From Halalkaliarchaeum sp. AArc-CO (GTDB lineage Archaea > Halobacteriota > Halobacteria > Halobacteriales > Haloferacaceae), in contig NZ_CP087723.1 of NCBI RefSeq assembly GCF_024972735.1, positions 372,001-436,000 on the forward strand: DNA of 64,000 nt, read 5' to 3'. Of the stretch, positions 17,899-28,818 are shown piece by piece (the stretch's first letter is position 1; each line of letters opens with the position of its first letter). The notes beneath the pieces are model-generated. The model did not search any database and was not told the DNA's origin. It saw only the letters and a program-made list of their open reading frames with translations. The translations under genes were made by a program, and so were the position numbers.

Positions 17899-18135
17899 CT
17901 ATCTGCGACGATCACCGTCGCGGTTGACGCGGGAGACGCCGCCCTTTATCAGTCGCAGCACGGTCATCCGGTCTGTGTCGACTGGTGCGTCCTCGGGCAC
18001 CGGGGTCCCGTCGACGAGCACTGTCGCCTCCTGCGTGTTGTATCCGACCCCCCGAACGACGTCACCGTAGGTGGCGTCTACATCGAGCTCGAGAGTGCGT
18101 TCACCCTCCCCGACCACTTCGACTGTCACCTGCAT
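17899..18135 (-). CDS. samp2: SAMP2-like ubiquitin-fold modifier with residues beyond the diglycine
   Basis: The 78-aa beta-grasp protein reads MQVTVEVVGEGERTLELD at the start and VLRLIKGG near its end, matching small archaeal modifier protein 2 (SAMP2). SAMP2 is conjugated to lysines and supplies sulfur for tRNA thiolation through its C-terminal Gly-Gly. Here the gene continues 12 codons after the Gly-Gly (VSRVNRDGDRRR) before TAG. The product would therefore need trimming before adenylation by UbaA. The ATG at 18135 gives the family length at the N-terminus. It is convergent with tatCo. Confidence 0.85.
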   Translation of the reverse strand: MQVTVEVVGEGERTLELDVDATYGDVVRGVGYNTQEATVLVDGTPVPEDAPVDTDRMTVLRLIKGGVSRVNRDGDRRR

Positions 18136-18269
18136 GTCCCTGGAAGGAGGTTGCCGGCGTCGCCACTTGCCACTTTCTCTGGCAGGCGCTGTACGACAAC
18201 CTCCGACTGTCGTCCTCAGTTTCGATTCGAAGGAAAGTTTCATCCGCACCGATCCGCTATCCGAGTGCA

Positions 18270-20237
<1,968 letters not shown>

Positions 20238-20247
20238 TACTGATTAT

Positions 20248-20368
20248 TTATCAGTTGTTGGCAATGTGATTTACTTTAGTTAGCTCGGAACGCGTAAACT
20301 GGCGTTCCGAACTCGATTACCGCGGATTCGTATATAAACCTGAGTCATATTGCCAACTACTGTTATGG
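20248..20368 (+). mobile_element. 121-bp MITE-like element, copy 1
   Basis: This block is identical over its full 121 bases to one at 62483-62603, 42 kb away in the same orientation. Inside, the ends form an imperfect inverted repeat of about 20 bases (CAGTTGTTGGCAATGTGA against CAGTAGTTGGCAATATGA). A central 9-bp perfect hairpin is TCGGAACGC/GCGTTCCGA with an 8-base loop. TTAT lies directly outside both ends and could be a target duplication. A TATA-like tatataaa is near the right end. It is AT-richer than its surroundings and has no ORF, so it would need a transposase in trans. Confidence 0.88.
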
Positions 20369-20602
20369 GCGGGACGTTGACGGCCATCGTCTCCAAAAAC
20401 AGTGATCTTCCGGGTGAACGGGGGCGTTTATTGTGAACGGACGGCAGTTCTACACTAGGGACGGAGTGCCTCTGACAGCACGGGAGTGGTGAGTAATCCA
20501 CGTTCTTTCCCGTCCCGCTACGGTTCTGACGTGCAACCCGCCATCCACGTTGCAGAGCGTCGAGGAGGAAGGCAAAAATCCCTCCCCCGTCCACTGGGTA
20601 GT
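20369..20602. other. Non-coding gap after the MITE-like element
   Basis: Apart from the 121-bp element, I see no convincing gene or structured site in the gap between the ABC exporter and the creatininase-family gene. The few open frames have no recognisable composition. Confidence 0.6.
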
Positions 20603-21352
20603 ATGCGACTGTCCGAATCGACCTGGAGCGAGGTTCGCGAGGCCGATCCGACGGTGGCGCTCGTTCCCGTCGGCAGCACCGAACAGCACGGGCCCCACGC
20701 GCCGCTGGGAACCGACACGCTCAACGCGGTTTCGGTCGCCGAGGCGGCCGCACAGCGGTACGAGGCAAACGACGATGAAGGCGGGGACCGATCGGCCGAC
20801 GACCTCCTCGTCGCCCCGCCGATCCCGGTGGGGGTCGCCGAGGAACACCGCGCGTTCGACGGGACGCTGTGGGTGTCGCCCGACACGTTCCGTGCGTACG
20901 TCCGGGAGACGGCAGAGAGCCTGGCGCACCACGGGATCGAAGACGTCGTGTTCGTGAACGGCCACGGCGGGAACGTCGACGCGCTCTCGGAGACGGCGGC
21001 TCGACTCTCCCGGGACGGGACGGCCTACGCGCTGGCGTTCACCTGGTTCGACGCCGTCGGCGACCACTCCAGCCGGATGGGACACGGCGGCCCGTTGGAG
21101 ACGGCGCTGTTGCGTTCGACTCACCCCGAACTCGTTCGCGACGACCGGATCGAGGAGGCCCGCGAGGGGGCGTCCGACCGGTGGGGCGAGTGGGTCGCCG
21201 GCGTCAACCTCGCACACGACTCGGCTGAGTTTACGGACAACGGCGTCGTCGGCGATCCGGGGGAGGCCACCGCCGATTTCGGCGACGAACTTCTCGAACT
21301 GTCCGCGGCGGCGCTCGTCGATCTGCTCGCGGCGATGGACACCAGACGCTGA
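20603..21352 (+). CDS. Creatininase family amidohydrolase (ArfB-like)
   Basis: The 249-aa metal hydrolase has the family blocks VALVPVGSTEQHGPHAPLGTD (metal-binding E-x-H-G-x-H and D), GVAEEHRAFDGTLWVSPDTF and FVNGHGGNVDAL. MGHGGPLETALL and NGVVGDPGEATADFG follow. In archaea, relatives (ArfB, MJ0116) deformylate a purine-derived intermediate of riboflavin and F420 synthesis, the most likely role here. Creatinine amidohydrolase itself is less likely. The start at 20603 puts the N-terminus at MRLSESTWSEV, as in relatives. Confidence 0.85.
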   Translation: MRLSESTWSEVREADPTVALVPVGSTEQHGPHAPLGTDTLNAVSVAEAAAQRYEANDDEGGDRSADDLLVAPPIPVGVAEEHRAFDGTLWVSPDTFRAYVRETAESLAHHGIEDVVFVNGHGGNVDALSETAARLSRDGTAYALAFTWFDAVGDHSSRMGHGGPLETALLRSTHPELVRDDRIEEAREGASDRWGEWVAGVNLAHDSAEFTDNGVVGDPGEATADFGDELLELSAAALVDLLAAMDTRR

Positions 21353-21480
21353 GGGATTGACATCCGGCGCTGAGGCTCGATCCGGTCTTCCCCACTCCTC
21401 CGGGGACGGGTGGGTGGTGGCGCCGGACGACTGCGGGTTTTGGTGAGGGTTTTTTGGTATGGGTTGTCGTAACAGCGACC

Positions 21481-22134
21481 ATGAACGTCATCGTAGTCGG
21501 CTACGGTCGAGTCGGAGCGCGGACCGCACGCGTCCTGAAAGAGGAGGGCCACGACGTCGTCGTGGTCGAAAACGACAGTGAGGTGGCGGAACGCGCGCGG
21601 AATCGCGGCTTCACCGTCGTCGTCGGCGACGGCTCCGAAGACGCGGTGCTCGAGGAGGCCGGCATCGAAACCGCCGACGCGATCGGCGGGTTCACGCGGA
21701 ACGTCGACACGAACTACGCGGTGTGTATCCTGGGGACGAAACACGGCTGTCGGACGGTCATGCGGATCACCGAGGACTTCAGCAGCGACGTGTACGATCG
21801 GTACGCCGAGGCTGTCGACGACGTCGTCTACCCCGAACGCCTCGGCGCCGCCGGGGCGAAGACGGCGCTTCTGGGCGGGGACTTCAACGCGATCGCCGAC
21901 CTCACCGAGGAGTTGCAGCTCACTACTGTCAGCGTGACCGACGACGCGCCGATCGTCGGCGCCCACGTAAACGAGATCGACCTGGGTGGCCGCGGCCGGA
22001 TCTACGCGCACGGCCGCGACGAAGAACCGATGACGATTCCGCTCCCTGGAACGATCGTAGAGGCGGGCGATAGGCTCGCGCTGCTGGTCGATTCAGATCA
22101 GATAGACGTCGTTCGAACGGAACTACTCGGTTGA
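21481..22134 (+). CDS. trkA: TrkA family potassium-channel regulatory protein (RCK)
   Basis: The 217-aa cytosolic protein begins with the Rossmann fingerprint MNVIVVGYGRVGARTARVL and an acidic end to strand two (VVVENDSE), typical of NAD(H)-binding RCK_N. A C-terminal RCK_C domain follows (about 140-217, LTTVSVTDDAPIVGAHVNEID, IVEAGDRLALLVDSDQ). TrkA gates TrkH/KtrB channels, which matter in a salt-in halophile. No channel gene is adjacent. Confidence 0.9.
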   Translation: MNVIVVGYGRVGARTARVLKEEGHDVVVVENDSEVAERARNRGFTVVVGDGSEDAVLEEAGIETADAIGGFTRNVDTNYAVCILGTKHGCRTVMRITEDFSSDVYDRYAEAVDDVVYPERLGAAGAKTALLGGDFNAIADLTEELQLTTVSVTDDAPIVGAHVNEIDLGGRGRIYAHGRDEEPMTIPLPGTIVEAGDRLALLVDSDQIDVVRTELLG

Positions 22135-22254
22135 AAGGGGTTGAAAAGGCGCGGCGCAGTGCCACGCCGGATGGGGTGTCGGGTGTGCCGGGCGCGCGGG
22201 GTGGGAGGATGGGAACTGAGGCCGTTGCGCGCCCGTGCGGAGAGACAGGCGGAT

Positions 22255-22264
22255 ATCTTATAAA
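22255..22264 (+). promoter_or_regulatory. TATA box upstream of the PIN-like gene
   Basis: The stretch tcttataaaa is about 100 bases before the ATG at 22361, so the message would have a leader of roughly 75 bases. An inverted repeat, CAGACG/CGTCTG, lies just downstream. Confidence 0.45.
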
Positions 22265-22360
22265 AGCCCGTCAGACGCCCGTCTGCCGTTCCGTTGTCGG
22301 CCGTGTCGTCGTCCGCGTCGACGTCGGAAGACGGATGTAGATCCCGACCACATCGCCGAT

Positions 22361-22969
22361 ATGGACTGGGCGACGCTTTTCAGGCAGGCTGGCGACGCCG
22401 TCGTCGAGGCGGACGACGTCAGTGGGGCCCTCGTACGCCATCGGGAACGGAGTGGGGAACGCCGGAACGAGACGGAACGCGACGACGAGACGGAGACGCC
22501 GCCGGAGCCGAGTCCCGCCCGGGTCGTCGCCGACGCCGACGTGCTCGCGGCGGATCTGCTGGTCGGTGACGCCTCGCGGGAGGCCCTCGAGAGGGTGTGG
22601 CGCCACTCCTGGATCGAACTCCTCGCCAGCGACCCGCTACTTTCTGACGCCGAGGCGACGATCGCCGAGCTTTCGACGCCGGAGCTGGCGGCCGACTGGC
22701 GGGAACTCGTCGAAGAGTGGCGGGAACCGGTCACGCATCCGGCGGGCGATCATTCGGGGTTGGCCTCGGCCTACCGGGGCGGTGCGATGCATCTGCTCAG
22801 TTTCGATCGCGTGCTCTCCAGCCCTCGGGCGGGGGCCGAACTCAGGGGCCGTGTCCCGCTCAGCGTTCGGGAACCCCGGGCGTTCACAACGGTGTTCGAC
22901 GCGGAGAGCCTCTACCTCGAAGTCGTCGGCGGCGAGTATCCCGGCCCGGATCGGCCGTCGAGAGTCTGA
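22361..22969 (+). CDS. Uncharacterised PIN-like haloarchaeal protein
   Basis: I do not recognise a named function for this 202-aa protein. Three regions resemble a PIN fold: an early strand with acids (RVVADADVLAADLLVG, about residues 49-64), a central helix region with SDPLLSDAEATIAEL, and a late MHLLSFDRVL strand. It matches what is annotated in other haloarchaea as DUF7384, as far as I recall. The N-terminal 45 residues contain a charged linker. No antitoxin-like partner is next to it, so a housekeeping RNA role is as likely as a toxin. Confidence 0.7.
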   Translation: MDWATLFRQAGDAVVEADDVSGALVRHRERSGERRNETERDDETETPPEPSPARVVADADVLAADLLVGDASREALERVWRHSWIELLASDPLLSDAEATIAELSTPELAADWRELVEEWREPVTHPAGDHSGLASAYRGGAMHLLSFDRVLSSPRAGAELRGRVPLSVREPRAFTTVFDAESLYLEVVGGEYPGPDRPSRV

Positions 22970-23011
22970 CGGGACGGCGAGGCCGGGCGGAATCCACTCG
23001 ACGGACGGGGC

Positions 23012-23701
23012 TCACTCGACCCGATCGCGTCGGGCCTGGAACCACTCGGCGAACTTCGCGAGCGCACGGCCGCGGTGCGAGAGGGCGTTCTTCTCGGCGG
23101 CGTCCATCTCGGCGAACGTCGTCCCGCCGTGTTCGAAGATTGGATCGTACCCGAACCCGCCGTCGCCTCGCGGCTCGACGATACGCCCCGGAACGTACCC
23201 CTCGAACAGCTTCACGGGGAGCGTCTCGCTTTCGGCGCCTTCGGTTCCCGCTGACGATCCGTTCGGGGAGGATCCGCCCGGATCCGATCCCCCTGGGCTG
23301 GAGGCGGCGGCGACGGCCCGGTCGTCTCTGGCGACGGTGTCCGGCGCCGCCTCGAACGGGCCGCCGTCACAGTACGCCAGCACGCACCGGAACGACGCGC
23401 GGGTGTCCTCCTCGGCCAGCGCGATGCGGGCGACCCGCTCGATCCCGAGGGTGTCCTCCACGAACGAGGAGTAGGTGCCGGGGAAGCCGTTCAACGCGTC
23501 GACGAACAGGCCGGCGTCGTCAGTGATCACGGGCTCGCCGCAGGCCCGGTACGCCTCCCGTGCGCCGTGGGCCGCGATCGTTCCGGGGTCGTCCGACTGA
23601 ATCTCGACGTAGTCGTAGTCGAACTGTTCGACGGCGCCGTCTCCGAGGTAGTCGGCCGCCTCGCGCATCTTCCCCTCGTTGGTCGTCACGTACCGCAGCA
23701 T
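23012..23701 (-). CDS. rdgB: Non-canonical purine NTP pyrophosphatase RdgB/HAM1
   Basis: The enzyme hydrolyses ITP, dITP and XTP to monophosphates and keeps them out of nucleic acids. Family motifs are LRYVTTNEGKMREA (substrate phosphate loop), VITDDAGLFVDALNGFPGTYSSFVEDTLG, then GGFGYDPIFEHGGTTFAEM and NALSHRGRALAKF. At 229 aa it is longer than usual (about 185). The extra length is a roughly 40-residue Gly/Ser/Pro/Glu segment (about residues 120-160, SSPGGSDPGGSSPNGSSAG) inserted between two core strands. Confidence 0.93.
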   Translation of the reverse strand: MLRYVTTNEGKMREAADYLGDGAVEQFDYDYVEIQSDDPGTIAAHGAREAYRACGEPVITDDAGLFVDALNGFPGTYSSFVEDTLGIERVARIALAEEDTRASFRCVLAYCDGGPFEAAPDTVARDDRAVAAASSPGGSDPGGSSPNGSSAGTEGAESETLPVKLFEGYVPGRIVEPRGDGGFGYDPIFEHGGTTFAEMDAAEKNALSHRGRALAKFAEWFQARRDRVE

Positions 23702-23809
23702 GGGGAGGCCTCCGGGGGGATGACTGATAGGCGCATCGATGCCGACGAGAGGGCCCAGATAAATTCCGGGAGCCGAGCACTCAAACCAACCCCGGTCCAA
23801 CGGGGTGAT

Positions 23810-25723
23810 ATGCCAGGCCCTGACGATGCCGCTGACGTCGACGTCCTCGAGGAGCTCGCCAACCTGCCGACGCTCGCGCACCCGACCGCCGCACCCGACG
23901 GCCGAGAAGTGGCGGTGTACTACGACATTTCCGGCCGGAACGAACTCCACGTGCTCGACGTCGAATCCGGCGAACTCCGTCAATGGAGCGACGGGGAGGT
24001 GCCGCGAAACGCCAGGTGGTTCATCGAGTGGGGCGCCGACTGCGACCGGGTGTACTTCCACAACGACGAGGGGGGCAACGAACAGAACGACGTGTACGCG
24101 ATGACCCGCGAGGGCTCGGTCGAGTCGGTCGTCGAGATGGGCGGCCAGATCGCGATCGGCGACGTCGGTGACGACGGTCGCACGCTGCTTTTCGCCGCCA
24201 GCCGCGACGGACAGATGAACGCCTACCGTCACGATCTGGAGACGGGAGAGACGACGAAGCTCACGGAGTACGACCGGGCCGTCGGCGGGCTGACGCTGTC
24301 GCCCGACTGCGAGCGGTTCGCCTACGCCACGAACGAGGCGGACGACTACAACAACCGAGACGTGTACGTCGCCGACATCGACGGCTCGAACCCCCGAAAC
24401 CTGGAGATCGGCGACGTCGGCGCCGAAGCCGCCCCCAGCGACTGGGGTCCCGACGGGGATCGCCTGCTCGTCTCCGACAACACGCCCGACCTCGGGCGGA
24501 TCGGGGTGTACGACTTGGCCGCCGACGAGGTGACGTGGCTCGGCGACGGCGAGTACGAGGAGCAGCCGGCTGCGTTCCTGCCCGACGGGCGGCGGGTGAT
24601 CGGCACACGGATGCGGGAGGCGGTCACCGTTCCGATCGTCTACGACCTCGAAACCGGCGAGGGTCGCGAGTTCGACCTCCCGGAGGGGGTCGCTGGCTTC
24701 GGTATGGGCGGGAGCCCTGTGCTGGACGACGACCGGGTACTCCTCACCCACACGACGCCGACGACGCGGTCGGAGCTCCTCGCGTACGACCTCTCGACGG
24801 ACGAGGCGGAGACGCTTATCGAGGCCGAGTACGGCCCGTTCGAGCCCGACGACTTCGCCGACGCGGAGTACCTCACTGTCGACTCGGACGGCGTTCCAGC
24901 GACGCGACAGGCGGCGGTCGAACACGACCCCTCCGAGGAACTGGAGATCGGCGCGCTGTTTTACGACGCCGGAGTCCGACCGTCGCCGCTGATCGTCAAC
25001 CCGCACGGCGGCCCCCGACACCGCGACAGCAAGCGGTTCGACCTGTACACGCAGGTGCTCGTCTCCCGTGGCTTTTCGGTGCTGCAGGTGAACTACCGCG
25101 GTTCGACCGGCCGGGGGCGGTCGTTCGTCCGGGCGCTGCACGACGACTGGGGCGGCGCCGAACAGGGCGACGTCGCGACTGCCGCCGAGCACGTCATCGG
25201 AACGCACGACTGGATCGACGACGACCGCGTGGTCGTCTTCGGCGGCTCCTACGGCGGCTACTCTGCCTACTGGCAGCTTGTCCAGTATCCCGACCTGTAC
25301 GACGCGGGGATCGCCTGGATCGGGCTGACGGATCTCGACGACATGTTCGAGAACACGATGCCCCACTTCCGGACGGAACTGATGGAGAAATACCTCGGGA
25401 CGCCCGGGGAGAATCCCGACCTGTACCGCGAGCGGTCGCCGGTCACCCACGTCGAGAACCTGAACGCGCCGCTTTTGATCGTCCACGGGGTCAACGACCG
25501 GCGGGTGCCGGTCTCACAGGCCCGGATCTTCCGGGAGGCGCTCGCCGAGTCCGGCTTCCAGGAGGGCCCCGACGGCGACTTCGAGTACCGCGAGCTCGGC
25601 GAGGAGGGGCACGCCTCCTCCGACCGCCAACAGAAGCTTCGCACGTTCCGGTTGCTCGACGAATTCCTCGAGCGCCGCATCGGTACGGATGCCGAGGAGT
25701 CGCGGATCGAGGTCGGCGACTGA
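23810..25723 (+). CDS. S9-family prolyl oligopeptidase-like serine peptidase
   Basis: The 637-aa protein has an N-terminal WD/propeller-like domain (about 25-380; repeats such as RDGQMNAYRHDLETGETTKL and NNRDVYVADIDGSNPRNLEI). A C-terminal alpha/beta hydrolase domain follows. The catalytic triad can be placed: serine S480 in GGSYGGYS, aspartate D563 in HGVNDRRVP, and histidine H601 in GEEGHASS. No signal peptide is seen, so it probably digests peptides in the cytoplasm. Substrates are not evident. Confidence 0.92.
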   Translation: MPGPDDAADVDVLEELANLPTLAHPTAAPDGREVAVYYDISGRNELHVLDVESGELRQWSDGEVPRNARWFIEWGADCDRVYFHNDEGGNEQNDVYAMTREGSVESVVEMGGQIAIGDVGDDGRTLLFAASRDGQMNAYRHDLETGETTKLTEYDRAVGGLTLSPDCERFAYATNEADDYNNRDVYVADIDGSNPRNLEIGDVGAEAAPSDWGPDGDRLLVSDNTPDLGRIGVYDLAADEVTWLGDGEYEEQPAAFLPDGRRVIGTRMREAVTVPIVYDLETGEGREFDLPEGVAGFGMGGSPVLDDDRVLLTHTTPTTRSELLAYDLSTDEAETLIEAEYGPFEPDDFADAEYLTVDSDGVPATRQAAVEHDPSEELEIGALFYDAGVRPSPLIVNPHGGPRHRDSKRFDLYTQVLVSRGFSVLQVNYRGSTGRGRSFVRALHDDWGGAEQGDVATAAEHVIGTHDWIDDDRVVVFGGSYGGYSAYWQLVQYPDLYDAGIAWIGLTDLDDMFENTMPHFRTELMEKYLGTPGENPDLYRERSPVTHVENLNAPLLIVHGVNDRRVPVSQARIFREALAESGFQEGPDGDFEYRELGEEGHASSDRQQKLRTFRLLDEFLERRIGTDAEESRIEVGD

Positions 25724-25810
25724 GGGTCGGGACGCGAGTCCGGTGGCGTCGCTCCTCACCGACTGTTCGACGGCCAACAGTTATCCGCCCGGTGTCCGAA
25801 GCAGTCGACG

Positions 25811-26251
25811 ATGTACGACGACGTGTTGATCCCGACGGACGGAAGCGAGACGGTCCCGGAGGCGCTCGAACACGCGCTTCCGATTGCGACCGACAACGAC
25901 GCCACGGTACACGCGCTGTACGTCGTGGACTCCCGGATCACGGCCGCGGCCGACAGGGAGACTCGCGAGGAGGTCGAGGCGTCGCTCGAACGGGAGGGAA
26001 CGGCGGCCATCGAGGCGGTCGCGGAGGCTGCGACCGACGCCGGACTCGATTCGACGACCGCGATCCGGAAAGCGACCCCGTGGCGGGGGATTCTCGACTA
26101 CGCGGACGATGCGGGCGTCGACCTGATCGTCATCGGGAGCCACGGGAAAACACCCCGAGAGAAGATCACGTCGCTGGGCAGCGTCTCCGAACGGGTCGTC
26201 GACGACGCCGAGATCCCGGTGCTTGTCGTCCGGAGTCCCGACGGCGGCTGA
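25811..26251 (+). CDS. Universal stress protein, UspA family
   Basis: The 146-aa single-domain protein starts MYDDVLIPTDGSETVPEALEHAL. It keeps the ATP-type nucleotide motif G-x2-G-x9-G-(S/T) as GSHGKTPREKITSLGSVSERV, and it ends IPVLVVRSP. Haloarchaea have many such genes, and the individual roles are unknown. Its last codons run straight into the 34-bp tandem repeats that follow. Confidence 0.9.
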   Translation: MYDDVLIPTDGSETVPEALEHALPIATDNDATVHALYVVDSRITAAADRETREEVEASLEREGTAAIEAVAEAATDAGLDSTTAIRKATPWRGILDYADDAGVDLIVIGSHGKTPREKITSLGSVSERVVDDAEIPVLVVRSPDGG

Positions 26252-26353
26252 CCGCGACGCCGTCCGGTGTCCCGACGGCGGCTGATCGCGACGCCGTCCG
26301 GTGCCCCGACGGCGGCTGATCGCGAGGCCGTCCGGTGTCCCGACGGCGGCTGA
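26234..26353. repeat. 34-bp tandem repeat (about 3.5 copies)
   Basis: The unit contains cccgacggcggctgatcgcg and then acgccgtccggtgt. It is repeated with single-base changes from the last codons of the UspA gene into the gap. The stop codon TGA of the UspA gene is itself part of the unit, so the repeat seems to have grown from the gene's 3' end. Confidence 0.85.
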
Positions 26354-26641
26354 CCCACGGGGTCATCCATCGCAGTCTGTCGATTCGGACGCCCCCTGTC
26401 CGACACCACTCATAAATACCAGGGGTTCATACCTCACTATGGGATCACCGGACTGCCGGATCGTCAGACACCCCATCCGGGACGTACGTCGCGTTTCCCC
26501 TTTCCCCCCACGCGAGTACGATCCTGTTTCCGGCACGGGATCCCGTTTTTCCGGACGTCGACGCGTCGGAGCCGAAAAACGAAGTCGCACTCCTCGAAAA
26601 GCGGTGCGGCCGTGGAGCGACTGGATCAGTCGTCGATTGGA
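26354..26641. other. Non-coding gap with an orphan TATA-like box
   Basis: After the 34-bp repeats there is an AT-rich box (ctcataaatacc, near 26409-26420) facing right, but no convincing gene follows. The next gene, the formate dehydrogenase, ends here from the other strand. A short non-coding transcript is possible but unsupported. Confidence 0.4.
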
Positions 26642-28693
26642 TCAGTCGTCGACGGGGGCGACGCTCACGCCGGAGTGTTTGTACTCGGGGATCTTTGCGA
26701 CCGGATCGAGCGCGTCGCCGGTCAGCGCGTTCGTCAGCGGATCCGCGTAGTGGAACGTGAGGAACACCGCGCCCTCGCGGACCGCCGGCGTCACCGCCGC
26801 CTCGACCTCGACGTCACCCCGTTCGTTCTCGACGCGGACCAGGTCGCCGTCCTCGATTCCCCGCGGTTCGGCGTCGGCGGGGTGGATCTGGAGGACGTCC
26901 TCGCCGCGCATCCGCATCAGCGTCTCCGAACGCCGGCTGAGCGCCCCGCTGTTGAAGTGCTGGAGCACGCGACCGGTCGTCAGCGCCAGTTCGTCCTCTT
27001 CGAGTTCGTCTGCGGGCGGGACGTGTTCCAGCGGCACCAGCGGTGCGGTCTTCTCCCCGGTGGAAAACTCCTCGCGGTGGAGCACAGCGGTACCGGAGCC
27101 GTCTTCGGGGGAGAAGGGCCACCGCTGACTCGACTCGCCGATCCCGTCGTAGCTCATCCCGTCGTAGATCGGACTGACCTCCGTGATCTCGTCGAACACC
27201 TCTCCGGGGCCGTCGTAGTCGAACGCCTCCGGGCGGTCGGTGAGGCGCGCGCCGATCTCCGAGATGATCTCGAGGTCGAGCCGGGCATCGCCGGGGAGGT
27301 CGGCGTTGGGGCGCATCCGGATGACCTGCCGGTCGGTGTTGGTGACGGTTCCGGACTTTTCGGCCCACGAGCTCCCGGGCAGGAGGACGTCGGCGTGTTC
27401 GGCGGTTTCGGTCTCGAAGAGGTCCAGTACCACGAGGAAGTCCAGCTCCTGGAACTCCTCTTCGACGCGTCCGGAGTGAGGCTCCGTGACGGCGGGATTC
27501 TCCCCGAAGACGAACGCGCCCTTGACGCCGTCGCCGAACTCGTGGGTGAACTCGACTTCGGTGAGTCCCGGCGTCGCCGGGGGCTCGACGCCCCATACCT
27601 CGGCGACGCGTTCGCGCGCCTCATCGTCCTCGACGGGTTCATACCCCGGCAGGATGTTCGGCAGGGCACCCACGTCGCCGGCGCCCTGGACGTTGTTCTG
27701 GCCGCGCAGCGGGTTGACGCCGGTGCCGCGCCGGCCGACGTTGCCCGTGAGCAGCGAGAGGTTCAAAAGCGAGTGGACGTTGTCCGTCCCGCAGTGGTGC
27801 TGGCTCATCCCCATGCCGGTGAAGATGGCTGCGCGGTCGGCCTCGGCGTACGTCCGGGCCGCCTCGCGCAGTTCCTCGGGGTCGACGCCGGCGAGTTTCG
27901 CGTTCTCCTCGACGTCGATCCGCTCGATGTGCGCTTTGAACTCCTCGACGTTGGAGACGCGCTCTGCGAGGAACTCCTCGTCTTCGAGCCCCTCCTCGAG
28001 GATCGCGGCCGCCATCGCGTTGAAAAGCGGGATGTCGTAGCCCGGCCGGACCGGCAGGTGGATCCCCGCCGCGTCGGTCGTCGAGTTCTCTCGCGGGTCG
28101 ACGTGGATCATCTCGCCGCCGTCGCGGATCGCCGGCAGGAAGTACGACCGGAACGCGACCGGGTGCTGTTCGGCGGGATTGGCCCCGGCGACGAGGTAGA
28201 CGTCGGCCTCGGTGAGGTCATCGAGGGTGTTCGTCATCGCTCCGGCGCCGAACCGCTCGCTCATCGCCGCCACCGTCGAGGAGTGACACAATCGCGCGCA
28301 GTTGTCGACGTTGTTCGTCCCCAGCATCCGGGCGAGCTTCTGGTAGACGTAGTTCTCCTCGTTGGTCGCGTTCGAGGAGGCGAAAAAGCCGATCGCGTCG
28401 GCACCGTACTCGTCGACGATCCCGCCGAGTTCGGACTCGACGCGACCGAGCGCCTCCTCCCAGCTTGCGGGCACCAGTTCGCCGTCTTCGCGCACGAGCG
28501 GCTGGGTGAGCCGGTCCTCGTGGTCGACGAAGTCGAACGCCGCCGCACCCTTCGGACACATCTCCCCTTTCGTGTTCACGGGGCCCTTCCACCCGGTGCC
28601 TTTCCCACTCTTTTCGCTGTACTCGACGCCACAGCCGACGCCACAGAACGGACAGACGCTCTTTTGCGCCCTGAAATTTCGGTCGGTGCTCAT
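26642..28693 (-). CDS. fdhF: Molybdopterin formate dehydrogenase, catalytic subunit
   Basis: The 683-aa enzyme oxidises formate to CO2 with a bis-MGD molybdenum or tungsten cofactor. An N-terminal [4Fe-4S] site is C14-x2-C17-x3-C21 and C46 (CPFCGVGC, then EMCPKG). The metal ligand is C136 in ARLCHSSTVA, at the position of selenocysteine in E. coli FdhF. Cofactor blocks are FFASSNATNEENYV, GANPAEQHPV and GQNNVQGAGDVGALP. The C-terminal domain (about 560-683) is the aspartate-decarboxylase-like barrel (ALTTGRVLQHFNSGALSRRS). There is no Tat signal, so it is cytoplasmic. No FdhB or FdhD neighbour is seen, but mobA/mobB are nearby. Confidence 0.93.
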   Translation of the reverse strand: MSTDRNFRAQKSVCPFCGVGCGVEYSEKSGKGTGWKGPVNTKGEMCPKGAAAFDFVDHEDRLTQPLVREDGELVPASWEEALGRVESELGGIVDEYGADAIGFFASSNATNEENYVYQKLARMLGTNNVDNCARLCHSSTVAAMSERFGAGAMTNTLDDLTEADVYLVAGANPAEQHPVAFRSYFLPAIRDGGEMIHVDPRENSTTDAAGIHLPVRPGYDIPLFNAMAAAILEEGLEDEEFLAERVSNVEEFKAHIERIDVEENAKLAGVDPEELREAARTYAEADRAAIFTGMGMSQHHCGTDNVHSLLNLSLLTGNVGRRGTGVNPLRGQNNVQGAGDVGALPNILPGYEPVEDDEARERVAEVWGVEPPATPGLTEVEFTHEFGDGVKGAFVFGENPAVTEPHSGRVEEEFQELDFLVVLDLFETETAEHADVLLPGSSWAEKSGTVTNTDRQVIRMRPNADLPGDARLDLEIISEIGARLTDRPEAFDYDGPGEVFDEITEVSPIYDGMSYDGIGESSQRWPFSPEDGSGTAVLHREEFSTGEKTAPLVPLEHVPPADELEEDELALTTGRVLQHFNSGALSRRSETLMRMRGEDVLQIHPADAEPRGIEDGDLVRVENERGDVEVEAAVTPAVREGAVFLTFHYADPLTNALTGDALDPVAKIPEYKHSGVSVAPVDD

Positions 28694-28818
28694 AGTGATG
28701 TCAGTACGCGACGGTTGAGTAGTCTCCCCCAAATGTATACCGATCGAACGTGACGAACGTGTCGCGTCACCGTATCTCGTCCCTGTAGTATTTTGGCACT
28801 GGAGGCTGTGTCTCCGAT

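Noticed and set aside
26439-26750. A short frame after the TATA-like box at 26409
   Set aside because: It overlaps the end of fdhF, has no homology that I can see and an Arg/Ser-rich shadow composition.
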